Assembly (NCBI RefSeq): GCF_052056915.1
Contig: NZ_CP195119.1
Location: 2,356,001-2,420,000, forward strand
Direction: 5' to 3'
Origin: MTP4 sp052056915
GTDB taxonomy: Archaea > Halobacteriota > Methanosarcinia > Methanosarcinales > Methanosarcinaceae
Length of the DNA stretch: 64,000 nt
Shown here: positions 31,922-41,323 of the stretch, piece after piece
Layout: each line of letters begins with the position of its first letter
Numbering within the stretch: position 1 is the first letter of the stretch
Notes under the pieces: generated by a model
Seen by the model: the letters and a program-made list of their open reading frames with translations, nothing else
Databases searched by the model: none
What the model was told of the DNA's origin: nothing
Made by a program: the position numbers and the translations under genes

Positions 31922-34900
31922 TTACTTCCTTGGTTTTACGGAATCGAGAAGTTCCTGTACTTTCTCCTGAACCATTGCAACGGTCCAGCCGCCTTTTGTG
32001 AACATGTAGGCAGCTCCTCCGGCGATTGCCAGGATCAGGGCTCCAAGGCCGTAGAGCAGGCCAGAACTCTTTTCGAGTACCGTGTAGGTTCCGGTTTCTC
32101 CGCCAACCTCAACCTTGTAGGTTCCGGGCACTTCTTCTGCGTGTTTGAAGGTAACGGTGGTGCCTTCCCCTATGCCAAGGGAAATGGTCTGGGAGCCGGC
32201 AACCGTTCCGTTCACAACAAGCTCCACATTGGTGTCTCCTGCGGCGTTGCCCGTGTTTTCAACATCCACTGAGATGGTAGCCTCTTTTTCAGCTCTCACC
32301 TCAAGCGGGTCGATCACCAGGTTGGAGTATACGAAGATTGCTTCAAGCTCCCTTACCTTCACGTTTGTGCTCTCGTCCAGATAGCCCTTCTTGGTAGCAC
32401 TGACCTTTATCGTACCGGGCTCGTCTGTGGAGTAGGTGACGGTTCCGTCCTTGTCGGTCTCTTTCAGGAACTCGCCGTCAATGGCGATTTCTGCGTCCTC
32501 AACCGGGTCTCCTCCGATTGCCTCGAGAACCTCGATGGTCATCGTGTCTCCTACATAGACCGTCTTCGGTGAGACACTGACGGTCATCTTGATCTTAGGC
32601 TCAATGATTTCGATGTTCGTATTTGCGGTGGTGTACCCGTCCTTTTCGGCGGTGACCTTGTAGGTGCCTGCGTCGGCGCTGTAAGTGACCTCCCCGTCCT
32701 CGTCGGTCTTGCCCACGGTAGACCCGTCGATCCTCACTGTCACGTCTTCAACTTCGTCTTCGCCGGCGGTTACTTCGATCGTGAACTCCTCGTCCTCAAT
32801 GATCTCGTCAGGCACATCGATCCTGAGTTCCCTGCTGGCTCCGCCTTCGGTTTCGACTTCAACGAAGGGATAGAACCTGACAGTGTTATCATCGGCGGTC
32901 TTGAACTTGACTTCTCCCATGATGTCAATTGTCTCGTCTTCATCAAGGTTGATGTCATCTTCGTTTTCCATCGTGATCTTGTTCGATCCAATGGAAATTT
33001 CCATCTCTCCAAAGGTGTCGCCATCTTCAATTTCAAGGTAGTCATCAGAAATCTGGAAGATACCTTCAACGAACACGGCATTGGTTTCACCACCCGCAAA
33101 GACGTTTGAGAAGTGGACAATGATCAGGGGTACGTCTTCGGCATCTCCAAGTTCGGCTTCGTAGATATACGCCTCGTTTGAAGAGACAAAAGCGTCGTCA
33201 ACCGTATCTCCGTCCTTTTCGAGCTGGACCCAGACGACCTCTCCGTTAATATCGACTTCTTTGATGTTCAGGGCATAGCCTTCTTCAAGGATCAGGGCTG
33301 AGCCGGAGTACATGGACTCTTTGTCATCGGTGTCAGTCAGGACTTTTGTAAGGATGTTGTCTGAGAGGAGGCTCACCTCGTCAATTTCTCCATTAACTGC
33401 ATCTTCAGGATACCCTGCGAAGTATTTCTCTGCCATGAAACCAATGACTTCGAAATCTCCCCAGTCACTGTGTTCGAATTCCACTGGTTGGGGGGTAGTT
33501 TCATAAATCAGTTGTCCTTCGGAAATTTCTCTGTCGCTAAGATCTGCATCTTCTATCCTCAGCTCTTCGGTCCCGATTCCCTCGTCAATGTTATAATAGA
33601 AACCTTCAAAGTTGAAAGGTGTCCAGGTGGGGAGGGAGTCGCCGTCTACATCTTCGTCGTAGACTGTCCCGCGCAGTTCGTAGGTCCCGGGTTCCGAGAT
33701 GTCCACGAAAGGTGCAAACCTGAGGGTGCTGTCATCGGCGACCTGTATCAGGATCTTACCCATGAGTTCGATGGTGTCGCCCTCATCGAGGTTGACGTCA
33801 TCTTCATTTTCCATCTCGATCCTGGAGCTGGACACGGAGGTAATTTCCATTTCTCCGAAACTGTCTCCTCTTTCGATTTCGACGTAGTTGTCCGAGATCT
33901 GGAAGATTCCTTCTATGAATACAGCAGATGTTTCCTGCCCCGCAAAAACGGTTCCTATGTGGGCAATGATTATGGGCACATCATCCGCGTCCCCGAGGTC
34001 AGCTTCATAAACGTAATCATCGTTAGAGGAAAGGAAATCGTCATCCACGACGTCTCCGTCCTTTTCGAGCTGGATCCAGACAGTGTCCCCATTAACATCA
34101 ACTTCCACAATGTTCAGGGCATATCCGTCTTCAAGGATAAAGGAAGAACCGGAGTAAGCGGACTCTTTGTCGTCAGTATCAGTGAGCACTTTGGCAAGTA
34201 TGCCTTCCTTGATAAGGCTGATATCCTCATCAACAGGGGTGCTGTTCTCCGTATACCCTGCAAAGTACTTTTCTGCCATGAAACCGATTACCTGGTAAGA
34301 TTCCCAGTCATTGTATTCAAAATCGGTCTCCATAGGCTCTGTTGAGTATTCGATATTCCCTTCGTCTATATTTCTTTCTATATTTGTGATGGTCAATTCT
34401 TCCGAGAATTCCCCATCGTCAAGGTCATAGAAAAAGCCTGAATAACTCAGGGCATCCCAGGTATAGGTGGTGGAAAGGCCTTCTTCCCAGATCCTGTTCC
34501 CTGAGGAATATCCTTTGCGGACAACTTTGACAATCCAGGATTGTGATACGCTCGTTCCCACGTTGGGGGTGGCAGTTGCTGTTATTGTATATTCGTCAAT
34601 CACTTCTCCTGCATCAAAGTCAAATTCAGAGAATGTGACACCCTCATCTTTTTCGGTGTCTCCTACTGAATTGCCATCCGAATCTTCCACGTTCCATTCA
34701 ATTGTACAGTTCTGGCTTACGGTAATGTTAAAGTCGAATGTACTGTTTGAAGAGCTTTGGGTCACTGTTTTTATTAAATCTCCGTCTTCTTCGTCCCAGC
34801 CGTCATCACCTTTGGTCGGGTAGAAGTCATCGATTTCCACTGCCGGTATAGTTCCCTGTATTTCCCATGTTTCAGGGCTGGCATTTGCATTCCCTTCGAC

Positions 34901-35194
34901 AACAGCTTTGATAATGCGTTTAACAGTGTCTGTTACGGTATATGTGAAACTGGAAGTGGGGTCAGCAAAATCAGTTGTTTGAGATTCGACATTGTCATCT
35001 GTGTCATTGACGTACCATATCACGTTTCCTGATTCATTTAATGTGACCTCAAAATCCTGGTCTGTGCCAATGTCCACTTCAATATCTTTGTTTGAAGGCG
35101 TAGAGCTATCTATAATCGGAGCCGCAAATGCGGTTCCGCAAAATAGCCCTAGCAATAGGACTCCTACAATTATTTTCATTTTTGTTTTATTCAT
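31922..35194 (-). CDS. Large cell-surface protein with duplicated Methanosarcina S-layer domain
   Basis: A 1090-residue exported protein. Signal peptide (about 1-25); an Asp/Glu-rich Ig-like region (about 26-235); two long related domains (about 240-510 and 520-795) that share blocks such as VIGFMAEKYFAGY, KVLTDTDDKES, NIVEVDVNG/NIKEVDING and VFAGQET/VFAGGET, the duplicated domain of Methanosarcina S-layer proteins; then two or three Ig/PEGA-like repeats (VEDVTVRIDGSTVGKTDEDG, VEDAEIAIDGEFLKETDKDG) and a CARDB-like module (about 800-1040); a C-terminal membrane helix (LLYGLGALILAIAGGAAYMF) and a short basic tail. Longer than the main S-layer protein known in the genus (about 670 residues), so probably an accessory or variant surface-layer protein. 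Confidence 0.9.
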   Translation of the reverse strand: MNKTKMKIIVGVLLLGLFCGTAFAAPIIDSSTPSNKDIEVDIGTDQDFEVTLNESGNVIWYVNDTDDNVESQTTDFADPTSSFTYTVTDTVKRIIKAVVEGNANASPETWEIQGTIPAVEIDDFYPTKGDDGWDEEDGDLIKTVTQSSSNSTFDFNITVSQNCTIEWNVEDSDGNSVGDTEKDEGVTFSEFDFDAGEVIDEYTITATATPNVGTSVSQSWIVKVVRKGYSSGNRIWEEGLSTTYTWDALSYSGFFYDLDDGEFSEELTITNIERNIDEGNIEYSTEPMETDFEYNDWESYQVIGFMAEKYFAGYTENSTPVDEDISLIKEGILAKVLTDTDDKESAYSGSSFILEDGYALNIVEVDVNGDTVWIQLEKDGDVVDDDFLSSNDDYVYEADLGDADDVPIIIAHIGTVFAGQETSAVFIEGIFQISDNYVEIERGDSFGEMEITSVSSSRIEMENEDDVNLDEGDTIELMGKILIQVADDSTLRFAPFVDISEPGTYELRGTVYDEDVDGDSLPTWTPFNFEGFYYNIDEGIGTEELRIEDADLSDREISEGQLIYETTPQPVEFEHSDWGDFEVIGFMAEKYFAGYPEDAVNGEIDEVSLLSDNILTKVLTDTDDKESMYSGSALILEEGYALNIKEVDINGEVVWVQLEKDGDTVDDAFVSSNEAYIYEAELGDAEDVPLIIVHFSNVFAGGETNAVFVEGIFQISDDYLEIEDGDTFGEMEISIGSNKITMENEDDINLDEDETIDIMGEVKFKTADDNTVRFYPFVEVETEGGASRELRIDVPDEIIEDEEFTIEVTAGEDEVEDVTVRIDGSTVGKTDEDGEVTYSADAGTYKVTAEKDGYTTANTNIEIIEPKIKMTVSVSPKTVYVGDTMTIEVLEAIGGDPVEDAEIAIDGEFLKETDKDGTVTYSTDEPGTIKVSATKKGYLDESTNVKVRELEAIFVYSNLVIDPLEVRAEKEATISVDVENTGNAAGDTNVELVVNGTVAGSQTISLGIGEGTTVTFKHAEEVPGTYKVEVGGETGTYTVLEKSSGLLYGLGALILAIAGGAAYMFTKGGWTVAMVQEKVQELLDSVKPRK

Positions 35195-35400
35195 GTACGA
35201 ACCTTCTGAACCTTGTGTAAATGTAATTTTTGTGTATTCTGGGTAAACTTCGGTGTAAATTTAATAGTAATCTAGTTGGATTTCTTTCTACTTCGCTTGA
35301 TAATTTGTAGGTTTATCAGCCAATGTTTTTAATGTTATCTTTATAATCCTGAATTTTTTAGTATTTCCGCTTAATGTTGATTTTCATGGGGGTGGGCTGG

Positions 35401-36483
35401 TCAATTGTTTTCGGCTTTTAATTGCTGGTATCCGCGGCGTTTCACGGGGATGATGCTGCCGTCGGGGCGTTCAAGCCAAATTCCCTTTTCGTATTCAGTG
35501 CATTCTCCTATGATGCTTAACTTACATATATTTTGTACTTTTTTAAGCCGTTCGGGATTGATTGTGAAAAGGAGTTCGAAATCCCCGCCTGTGTAAAGGG
35601 CAAGTTCCAGCAGTTTTTCAGGGTCGTTTTCGGGAGTTGAGGCAAAGTCCCGGACTTCCGGGAGGATTGGGAGGGAGTTTTCCCGGATTTTGAATCCTAT
35701 CTGTCCTGCCTGTGCAAGGTCATGGAGGGACATGGCAAGGCCGTCGCTGGTGTCCATCATGGAGGTGACGGAACCTGAGGCTGCCAGTTTCTGCGCCTCT
35801 TTCGTGCGGGGCACGGGTTCAAGCAGGCTTTTGATCAGGGTTTCGCTTGCCTTCTTTTCATTTCCCTGTTCATTTTTCTGTTCACCTGTCGGGCTATTAT
35901 TTTGTTCACCAGCCTTTTCAAGCCCCCTCGGTTTCAACTGGAGAACCTCAAGGGCTGCCCCGGCAGATCCGGCATAGCCGGTTACGCAGACAAGGTCTCC
36001 GGGCTTTGCCCCGCTTCTTCGGAGCAGCTGGTTTTTCTTCATCCGGCCAAGTGCAGTTCCCGTGATGGTAAGTTCTTCGTGGGTATCGATATCGCCTCCT
36101 ATCACGGCAGTTTCGCAAAATTCGGCGCAGGCCCGAATGCCTTTCGCAAGCTCTTCAACAAAGCTTATTTCGGTCTCAGCCGGCATGCCGATTGCTGTCA
36201 GGATCCCCAGGGGTTTTGCGCCCATGGCTGCAATGTCGCTGAAGTTTACGGCTGCGGACATCCAGCCCATCTGCCAGGGGCTCATCCCTTCAGGAAAATC
36301 CGTTGTCCTGTGGAGCATATCGGTACTGATGACCAGGCAGTCCTCCCCGCCGAGGTCAAGGACGGCGCAGTCATCGCTCCCGGCCCCTTCCAGGACCTCT
36401 TTTCCTGCAGGAGATTTGAATATTTCAGTCAGACGGGTAATCAGGGCACGTTCCCCGATAGAAGAGACTTTTTTCGCGTTCAT
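35401..36483 (-). CDS. thiL: Thiamine-monophosphate kinase
   Basis: A 360-residue enzyme that phosphorylates thiamine monophosphate to the active cofactor thiamine diphosphate, used for instance by PorB and other TPP enzymes. The N-terminal GERALITRLTEIF, DDCAVLDLGGEDCLVISTDM, the conserved WMSAAVNFSDIAAMGAKPLG block and the C-terminal GGDFELLFTI are family hallmarks. I start it at the ATG at 36483 (MNAKKVSSIGERAL); the frame is open upstream for 21 more unconserved residues. A hydrophilic insert (about residues 195-215, QNNSPTGEQKNEQGNEKKAS) is unusual and probably a surface loop. Confidence 0.92.
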   Translation of the reverse strand: MNAKKVSSIGERALITRLTEIFKSPAGKEVLEGAGSDDCAVLDLGGEDCLVISTDMLHRTTDFPEGMSPWQMGWMSAAVNFSDIAAMGAKPLGILTAIGMPAETEISFVEELAKGIRACAEFCETAVIGGDIDTHEELTITGTALGRMKKNQLLRRSGAKPGDLVCVTGYAGSAGAALEVLQLKPRGLEKAGEQNNSPTGEQKNEQGNEKKASETLIKSLLEPVPRTKEAQKLAASGSVTSMMDTSDGLAMSLHDLAQAGQIGFKIRENSLPILPEVRDFASTPENDPEKLLELALYTGGDFELLFTINPERLKKVQNICKLSIIGECTEYEKGIWLERPDGSIIPVKRRGYQQLKAENN

Positions 36484-36783
36484 GATAACAGGGTCGTAAA
36501 GGGTTTTTAGTTTTGTAAAGTAAATGTGGGGGGATAGGATAAGCATAGGGGTTGATATAGCCCGGACTAAAAGCTAAAATGGACTGAGTTTCTATTGCTT
36601 ATGTAATTTTTGTAACTGCAAGGGTTACACGAAAAATTTTATGGGATTTCCGGTTATCACTGTTACAGTACCGTTTATCGGCTACAGGTATAAGACTTTT
36701 GTAAACTTCAAATTGGTTTGAACCTTAAACCCTAATTCTTTAAAAATAGATGAGGAAAACTTCGAGTTTGGGCTAAAAAACTT
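36484..36783. other. Intergenic region downstream of the thiL start
   Basis: AT-rich, no supported gene. It should hold the thiL promoter on the minus strand. Nothing else distinctive is seen before the repeat element that begins at 36784. Confidence 0.4.
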
Positions 36784-37011
36784 TAGAATCTTATTAAACT
36801 GGGTAAAATCTTTTTATAGTCCCGGATGTAAATATTTACACTTATATTATAACCACGGAATACACGGAAAGCACGGAAGGATTGTGCCCCGGTTTCCTTT
36901 ATTCCGTGTTTTCCGTGCTTTCGGTGGTTTAAACCTTCACTTGAGATTGGTGAAAGAATTTGGGTATTTGACTATAATTTGGTAGAATCTTATTAAACTG
37001 GGTAATATCTT
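36784..37011. repeat. Hairpin element flanked by 29-bp direct repeats
   Basis: A direct repeat beginning tagaatcttattaaactggg occurs at 36784-36812 and 36983-37011 with one mismatch in 29. Between them, 36851-36930 is an imperfect inverted repeat whose arms are built from cacggaa-type heptads (aaccacggaatacacggaaa on the left, its near complement on the right). It looks like a small non-coding mobile or recombination-derived element. No coding capacity. Confidence 0.6.
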
Positions 37012-37110
37012 ATTAATTTACATTTTGGAAAGGCCGCCCACCTCGCTCCGCTCTGCGGTCGGTGAATGTCCCGGGACTCGATATCTAAAGCAAAAAAGGT
37101 CTTCCGGAAA

Positions 37111-37180
37111 TTGAAATCCTTACACAAAGGGATTTGGGATTTGAAATCCTTAATCAAAGGGATTTGGGATTTGAAATCCT
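37111..37180. repeat. 30-bp tandem repeat
   Basis: Units starting at 37111, 37141 and 37171 share ttgaaatcctta-caaaggg-atttgggat; two full copies and a partial third, just beyond the 3' end of nrdG. Confidence 0.82.
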
Positions 37181-37222
37181 CAAGAAGGAGGATCAAACTT
37201 CCTCTCCTTAAATTTCTTCTCC

Positions 37223-37993
37223 TTAAACTTCCTCTTCCCCTTCTTCCGTTGTCCGGATTCTTACATTTTCCAGGAATTGCTTCGCTACTTTCCCGAGTTC
37301 AAGCATTTCTTCCCTGTCCAGGAACTGGATTTCCCGGAGGCTTTCCCGCATGCTGTGTTCACAAACGCCCTGCTGGAGCACGTAGCTGACTTCCCGGTTT
37401 TTAACATTTTCCGAAATCCAGGCAGCTATTTGGGCTACTTCTTCTTTGCTTCCGATGAAGTCCCGGATAAGGGTTGTCCGGAGTTCCAGTTCGGAGCTGC
37501 CGGAAGCTGCGAGCTCGATTGTTTTTGCAACTGCGGCTGCAATTTCTGCCGGGTTTTTCCTGACAGCTTCGTATTCTCCCCAGCCCACGACTTTTCCATA
37601 AAGTCCGGGATCATTCGGGGGGGCTTTCACATCAATGAAGAACTTGTCTACCAGTCCTTTTTCGAGCAGCTCGGCAGCCCTTTCCGGATAATAACCGTTA
37701 GTGTGGATGCCCACAAAAAGCCCGAGTTCCTTTGCAAACCCTGCCAGGGGTACGATTGCCGCCTGCATCAGGGGCTCTCCTCCCGAAAACACGGCTGCGC
37801 TCACGAAGGGTCCGGACTTTTTGATCTGCTCCTGCACGAAACCGAGTTCTTTCAGGTCTGGCTCTTCAAGGTAGGAGTGGTTCTGGCAGTAGGGGCAGCG
37901 AAGGGGGCAGCCCCGGAAAAAGACGGTGACTGCTGCTTTTCCCGTCCAGTCCATGGTGGAGAGGGAAAGCGTGTCTGCGTAGTTTACTTTCAT
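37223..37993 (-). CDS. nrdG: Anaerobic ribonucleotide reductase activating protein
   Basis: A 256-residue radical-SAM activase that generates the glycyl radical on NrdD. The cluster motif is CPLRCPYC (CX3CX2C) within GCPLRCPYCQNHSY, and VFSGGEPLMQ is the SAM-binding GGEP motif. It is longer than the roughly 155-residue enterobacterial NrdG and resembles the archaeal/PflA-like type. It is last in nrdH-nrdD-nrdG on the minus strand, 60 nt after nrdD, with an AAGGAAG site before the ATG. Confidence 0.92.
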   Translation of the reverse strand: MKVNYADTLSLSTMDWTGKAAVTVFFRGCPLRCPYCQNHSYLEEPDLKELGFVQEQIKKSGPFVSAAVFSGGEPLMQAAIVPLAGFAKELGLFVGIHTNGYYPERAAELLEKGLVDKFFIDVKAPPNDPGLYGKVVGWGEYEAVRKNPAEIAAAVAKTIELAASGSSELELRTTLIRDFIGSKEEVAQIAAWISENVKNREVSYVLQQGVCEHSMRESLREIQFLDREEMLELGKVAKQFLENVRIRTTEEGEEEV

Positions 37994-38053
37994 AGCAACT
38001 ATTCTTCCTTGCCGTTTTTTTCTGGTACTAAAAAAGAAGGGGTTAAAAAAACC

Positions 38054-40396
38054 TCACTGGAGGTTCCTTGTCCCATAGCGTTTCCTGTCCAGGAGTTCCT
38101 GCTGTTTTCCCTTGTTCCAGCCGTCTACGGGCTGGAGGTACCCTGTGATCCTCGAGAGGTGTTCCACATTCTCCGAGCCGCACTTCGGGCATTTGTCCAG
38201 GAGGCCTGAGGCTACATAGCCACCGTCCGTGCAGACCGTCATGTCCCGCGTGAAGGCAAAGTAACCTGTCTGTGTGTTCTTTGCGATGTGCATTGCAAGT
38301 TCCTGCAGGCCGTCAGGGTCAGGGTTGCCTTCCCCGAGCCAGATGTGCATGATATTTCCGCCGTCCACGACCGGGAAGAAAGTGTGCTCGTAGTTGATCC
38401 TGTCCACCAGGGAAATGTCGGCTCCCGGCGGGATGTGGGTCCCGTTCGTATAGTAGATGGGCAGGTCATGGGTTTCGTGGATTTCATGCATTGCAGCGTC
38501 CAGGTTTCCCTTGATAGTGAGGTCGGCTTTGTCTGCGTACTCTTTGTGGAGCATGTCCGAAACCGCAAAGCGCTGGGCCGTGGTTTCCGCAGGGGTCCTT
38601 GCAAGGGCGATTTCCATGCCTGTTTCCTCTGAGAGTTTCTGGGCATACATTTTCATCTCAAACATCGCCCTGATCGCAAGCTTGTACGCGGCAGGAGATT
38701 CGTGCATCTGATACCCGGTGTGGTACTGGACCATCTCGTTGATCCCGACAACCCCGATTGTATAGACAAGGCTGTCGAAGTCCACTGCCATGGCGCCTTT
38801 TTCTCCCGTGTTCGGGTCTTTCGGGCGCTGGGAAGCAAAGGGTATCCTGTTCATTTTTATGAGGCTATTCATCCATCTCCGCTTGATCTTGAAAACTTCA
38901 ATGGCTTTGTTCATCAGAAACTTCAGCTCATTGAAGAGCTTTTCATCGTCCTGCTCGGCTTTGTAAGCTGCTCTGGGACAGTTAAGGCTCATTACCATCC
39001 AGGAACCCATGGAAAAGTGCTTTCCGTCCTCGAAATAGAGCTTGTTATTGAATTCCTCATCATCGGTGGGGTTTGCGGAGAACTGATAGGCACAGCACTG
39101 GTAGCATGAAATGCCTTCCCCTGCTCCCCTGTATTCCGGAAGCTGGTTGTCAAAATACGGCGTTCCGAATTTGGCAGCCAGTTCGAAGGTCATCCTGTAA
39201 AGCTCTTTATATGTCGGAATTTCCGGGTGTTCCCTGTTGAATTCCTCATTTTCTTCCATGAAGTCCGGTTCGAGAGAGATCTCGGGCTTCGGGAAGCTGA
39301 AGGGTTTGCCCCAGGCATCCCCTTCGAGCATGACGTCCATGAGGGCTTTGAAGCCGAGGCGCACTTCCTTTTCGAACTCCCCGTAGGTCCGCAGAGGTGC
39401 CTGTTTACCGTTCCAGACCTTGCCCATAGCAACTACAGGTTTGTCTTTCCAGAGTTTTGGAATGCCGGGGGACAGCTGTACGGAGGAAAATACGGTCTGT
39501 CCTCCCCGGGCGCACATCATCTGCATCATCTCGTAGACGAACATCTGCATGAGCTGCTTGATTTCCTTGTAGGACTTGCCCTCAAGGTAGGGTGCCAGAA
39601 ATGTCAGGAAGTTGTAAAAACCCTGCCCGCCTGCAAAGTTCGTCTGGGCCGAGCCCATGGCTTTCACTGCGTGGAGGAATGCGACTTCGGCATTCTTCGC
39701 GGGTTTTGCCACACTTGACTGGGTCCCTACCCCGTCGGGCATGAGCCCGTAGTAGAAGAAGTAGCGGAGGTCCCAGTCCTGGCAAAATGGCCTTGTCCCC
39801 ATGTATTCAAGGTCGTGGATATGGAAGTCCCCGTTCAGGTGCAGGTCGGCAAGTTCCTTTGGCATGAGCAGGAGGTTCTGTTCTTTGGACATCTTGTCGG
39901 CTTTTTTCTTGTGGGAGGTCTCGGCATTGTTGAGCTGGTTGGCGTTGTCGTTTGCCTCAAAACCGTATCCCGTATCAATTTCATATGCATCGTAGACCGA
40001 GGCCCCGACCCTGGTCATGATATTCCTCCACTCCACATGTCCCCTCTCAAGGAGAATGGTGTTCACGATTTCCCGGATCAGGGGGCCTGAGAGGAACTTT
40101 GCGTTCATCCTGCGGATGATTCTTTCAGCCTCTTTTGCGATATCGACAGCTTCTTCTTTCGTGATCGCGGGCTTGTTGTAAAAGATCTCGCTGAGTTTTG
40201 TTTCTTTCAGGAGCTGGTTCACAATGATGTTCCGGTCCCAGTTAACTATAAATCCGTCTGTTGTCCTGACCTTCGGGAGGGAGGGAAGGGACAGCCCGTC
40301 AAGTGTTTTTTGTACTGGCTGGTTGTCGGAGAGCTGGCCATCGGAGAGCTGGCCATCGGATAAGAGAGTGTCGCCTGTCATTTTACTCATCTTCAC
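38054..40396 (-). CDS. nrdD: Anaerobic (class III) ribonucleoside-triphosphate reductase
   Basis: A 780-residue glycyl-radical enzyme that makes deoxyribonucleotides without oxygen. An ATP-cone regulatory domain (about residues 42-130) precedes the ten-stranded barrel. Catalytic cysteines lie in the GISCYQCCAYQFS region. The C-terminal domain has a CPKCGS metal site and the glycyl-radical loop RITGYLQPVDGWNKGKQQE. The N-terminus (about residues 10-28) contains an LSDGQLSDGQLSDNQ triplication encoded by a DNA tandem repeat at about 40318-40368, probably a neutral expansion. It lies 19 nt downstream of nrdH. In Methanosarcina this class uses an NrdH-type redoxin as reductant rather than formate. 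Confidence 0.95.
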   Translation of the reverse strand: MKMSKMTGDTLLSDGQLSDGQLSDNQPVQKTLDGLSLPSLPKVRTTDGFIVNWDRNIIVNQLLKETKLSEIFYNKPAITKEEAVDIAKEAERIIRRMNAKFLSGPLIREIVNTILLERGHVEWRNIMTRVGASVYDAYEIDTGYGFEANDNANQLNNAETSHKKKADKMSKEQNLLLMPKELADLHLNGDFHIHDLEYMGTRPFCQDWDLRYFFYYGLMPDGVGTQSSVAKPAKNAEVAFLHAVKAMGSAQTNFAGGQGFYNFLTFLAPYLEGKSYKEIKQLMQMFVYEMMQMMCARGGQTVFSSVQLSPGIPKLWKDKPVVAMGKVWNGKQAPLRTYGEFEKEVRLGFKALMDVMLEGDAWGKPFSFPKPEISLEPDFMEENEEFNREHPEIPTYKELYRMTFELAAKFGTPYFDNQLPEYRGAGEGISCYQCCAYQFSANPTDDEEFNNKLYFEDGKHFSMGSWMVMSLNCPRAAYKAEQDDEKLFNELKFLMNKAIEVFKIKRRWMNSLIKMNRIPFASQRPKDPNTGEKGAMAVDFDSLVYTIGVVGINEMVQYHTGYQMHESPAAYKLAIRAMFEMKMYAQKLSEETGMEIALARTPAETTAQRFAVSDMLHKEYADKADLTIKGNLDAAMHEIHETHDLPIYYTNGTHIPPGADISLVDRINYEHTFFPVVDGGNIMHIWLGEGNPDPDGLQELAMHIAKNTQTGYFAFTRDMTVCTDGGYVASGLLDKCPKCGSENVEHLSRITGYLQPVDGWNKGKQQELLDRKRYGTRNLQ

Positions 40397-40415
40397 TTGC
40401 TGTTTTCAGGGACCC

Positions 40416-40667
40416 TTAAAGGATGCCCTGGAATTTTTCCGGATTCACTTCATCACCGTTGAATATTTCTCCATGGGTTAAGAAGGTGTCATCGACCTGT
40501 AAAACAGGTGCTGTTACCGTAAATACCCCATTGAAGCGCAGTTCGGTGAGGGCTTCCGGGGTGGACATATCCGCGACTTCGAAGTCCACTGAATTTGTTT
40601 TCAAAAACTGTTTTAACTTGTTGCACTTCGGGCAGCGTTCTGTTGTATAGACTACTATTTTTGACAT
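40416..40667 (-). CDS. nrdH: NrdH-like glutaredoxin (reductant for NrdD)
   Basis: An 83-residue thioredoxin-fold redoxin with CPKC active site (YTTERCPKCNKLKQFL) and the cis-Pro region VTAPVLQVDD. It is immediately upstream of nrdD on the same strand, which matches the Methanosarcina class III reductase in which a glutaredoxin-like NrdH, reduced through a ferredoxin-dependent disulfide reductase, delivers electrons to NrdD. First gene of the three-gene operon. Confidence 0.92.
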   Translation of the reverse strand: MSKIVVYTTERCPKCNKLKQFLKTNSVDFEVADMSTPEALTELRFNGVFTVTAPVLQVDDTFLTHGEIFNGDEVNPEKFQGIL

Positions 40668-41268
40668 GCTTCCTGACCCTCTCTACATTTTATTTATGGT
40701 ATTTATTTATTGTATTTCTCCATACATATTTCATTTATTTCTAGTGTGTGGGGGGTGAGCGTCCGGATGCAAAGTGCATCGCAGTAACAAAACAAAGCCC
40801 CACCCGAGTTGCCGTTCCTGAGCTGACTCTCAAGCTATATCTTGCAAATTTCCGTGTCCGCAATCTAGGGACATGGAGAGCAGTTTTAGGAAGGCGACCC
40901 CATTTGATCTCGTTTTTCTCATTTTCTGGAATGGATATTTTCAACTTTTCGTGTAGATATTCTAAATGTTCTGGAGCTTAATAACGCTTTTTCATTCCAG
41001 TTCTGTATACAACTAATATTAGTTTGTTACCATCTCTGGTCACAAATTAGGTGAACTACGTTTTTCAGTATTTTCCAATTTACTGGTTCTTCAGTTTATC
41101 AGTTCTTAACTTATCAGTTTTTCCACATTTATTATTACTTCAACATATTCGCTGTTTTGTTCAGGCTTTCCGGGTTTCGAGTTTCTGGACCCTTTTACTT
41201 ATTCAACTTTTCGCCCCCTCTTCTCCGGGGGACATCACACTTAATAAAAAAACTAATTACAAAAAAAT
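40668..41268. other. Intergenic region before radB
   Basis: 600 bp with no convincing gene. It includes a GC-richer stretch (40745-40910) with a small hairpin (GATGCA-aag-TGCATC, about 40764-40778) and should hold the nrd operon promoter on the minus strand. A long hydrophobic frame (41051 onward) continues into radB but is not part of that protein. Confidence 0.45.
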
Positions 41269-41277
41269 GTTATATCA
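41269..41277 (+). promoter_or_regulatory. TATA box of radB
   Basis: gttatatca at 41269-41277, preceded by an A-rich BRE-like stretch, predicts transcription from about 41298. This lies downstream of the in-frame ATG at 41267, which would therefore be outside the mRNA, and about 25 nt upstream of the family-consistent start of radB. Confidence 0.5.
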
Positions 41278-41323
41278 TTTGTCTGTTATACCCTCTGTCA
41301 AGTGTAAAAAGAGGTGTCATTCC

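Noticed and set aside
40741..40981. Possible gene fragment before radB, GC-richer than its surroundings
   Set aside because: Neither strand gives a recognisable protein; could be old remnant DNA but there is no positive evidence.
41051..41266. Hydrophobic N-terminal extension of RadB
   Set aside because: The frame is open but the sequence is unlike any RadB N-terminus and lies upstream of the predicted TATA box; treated as non-coding.
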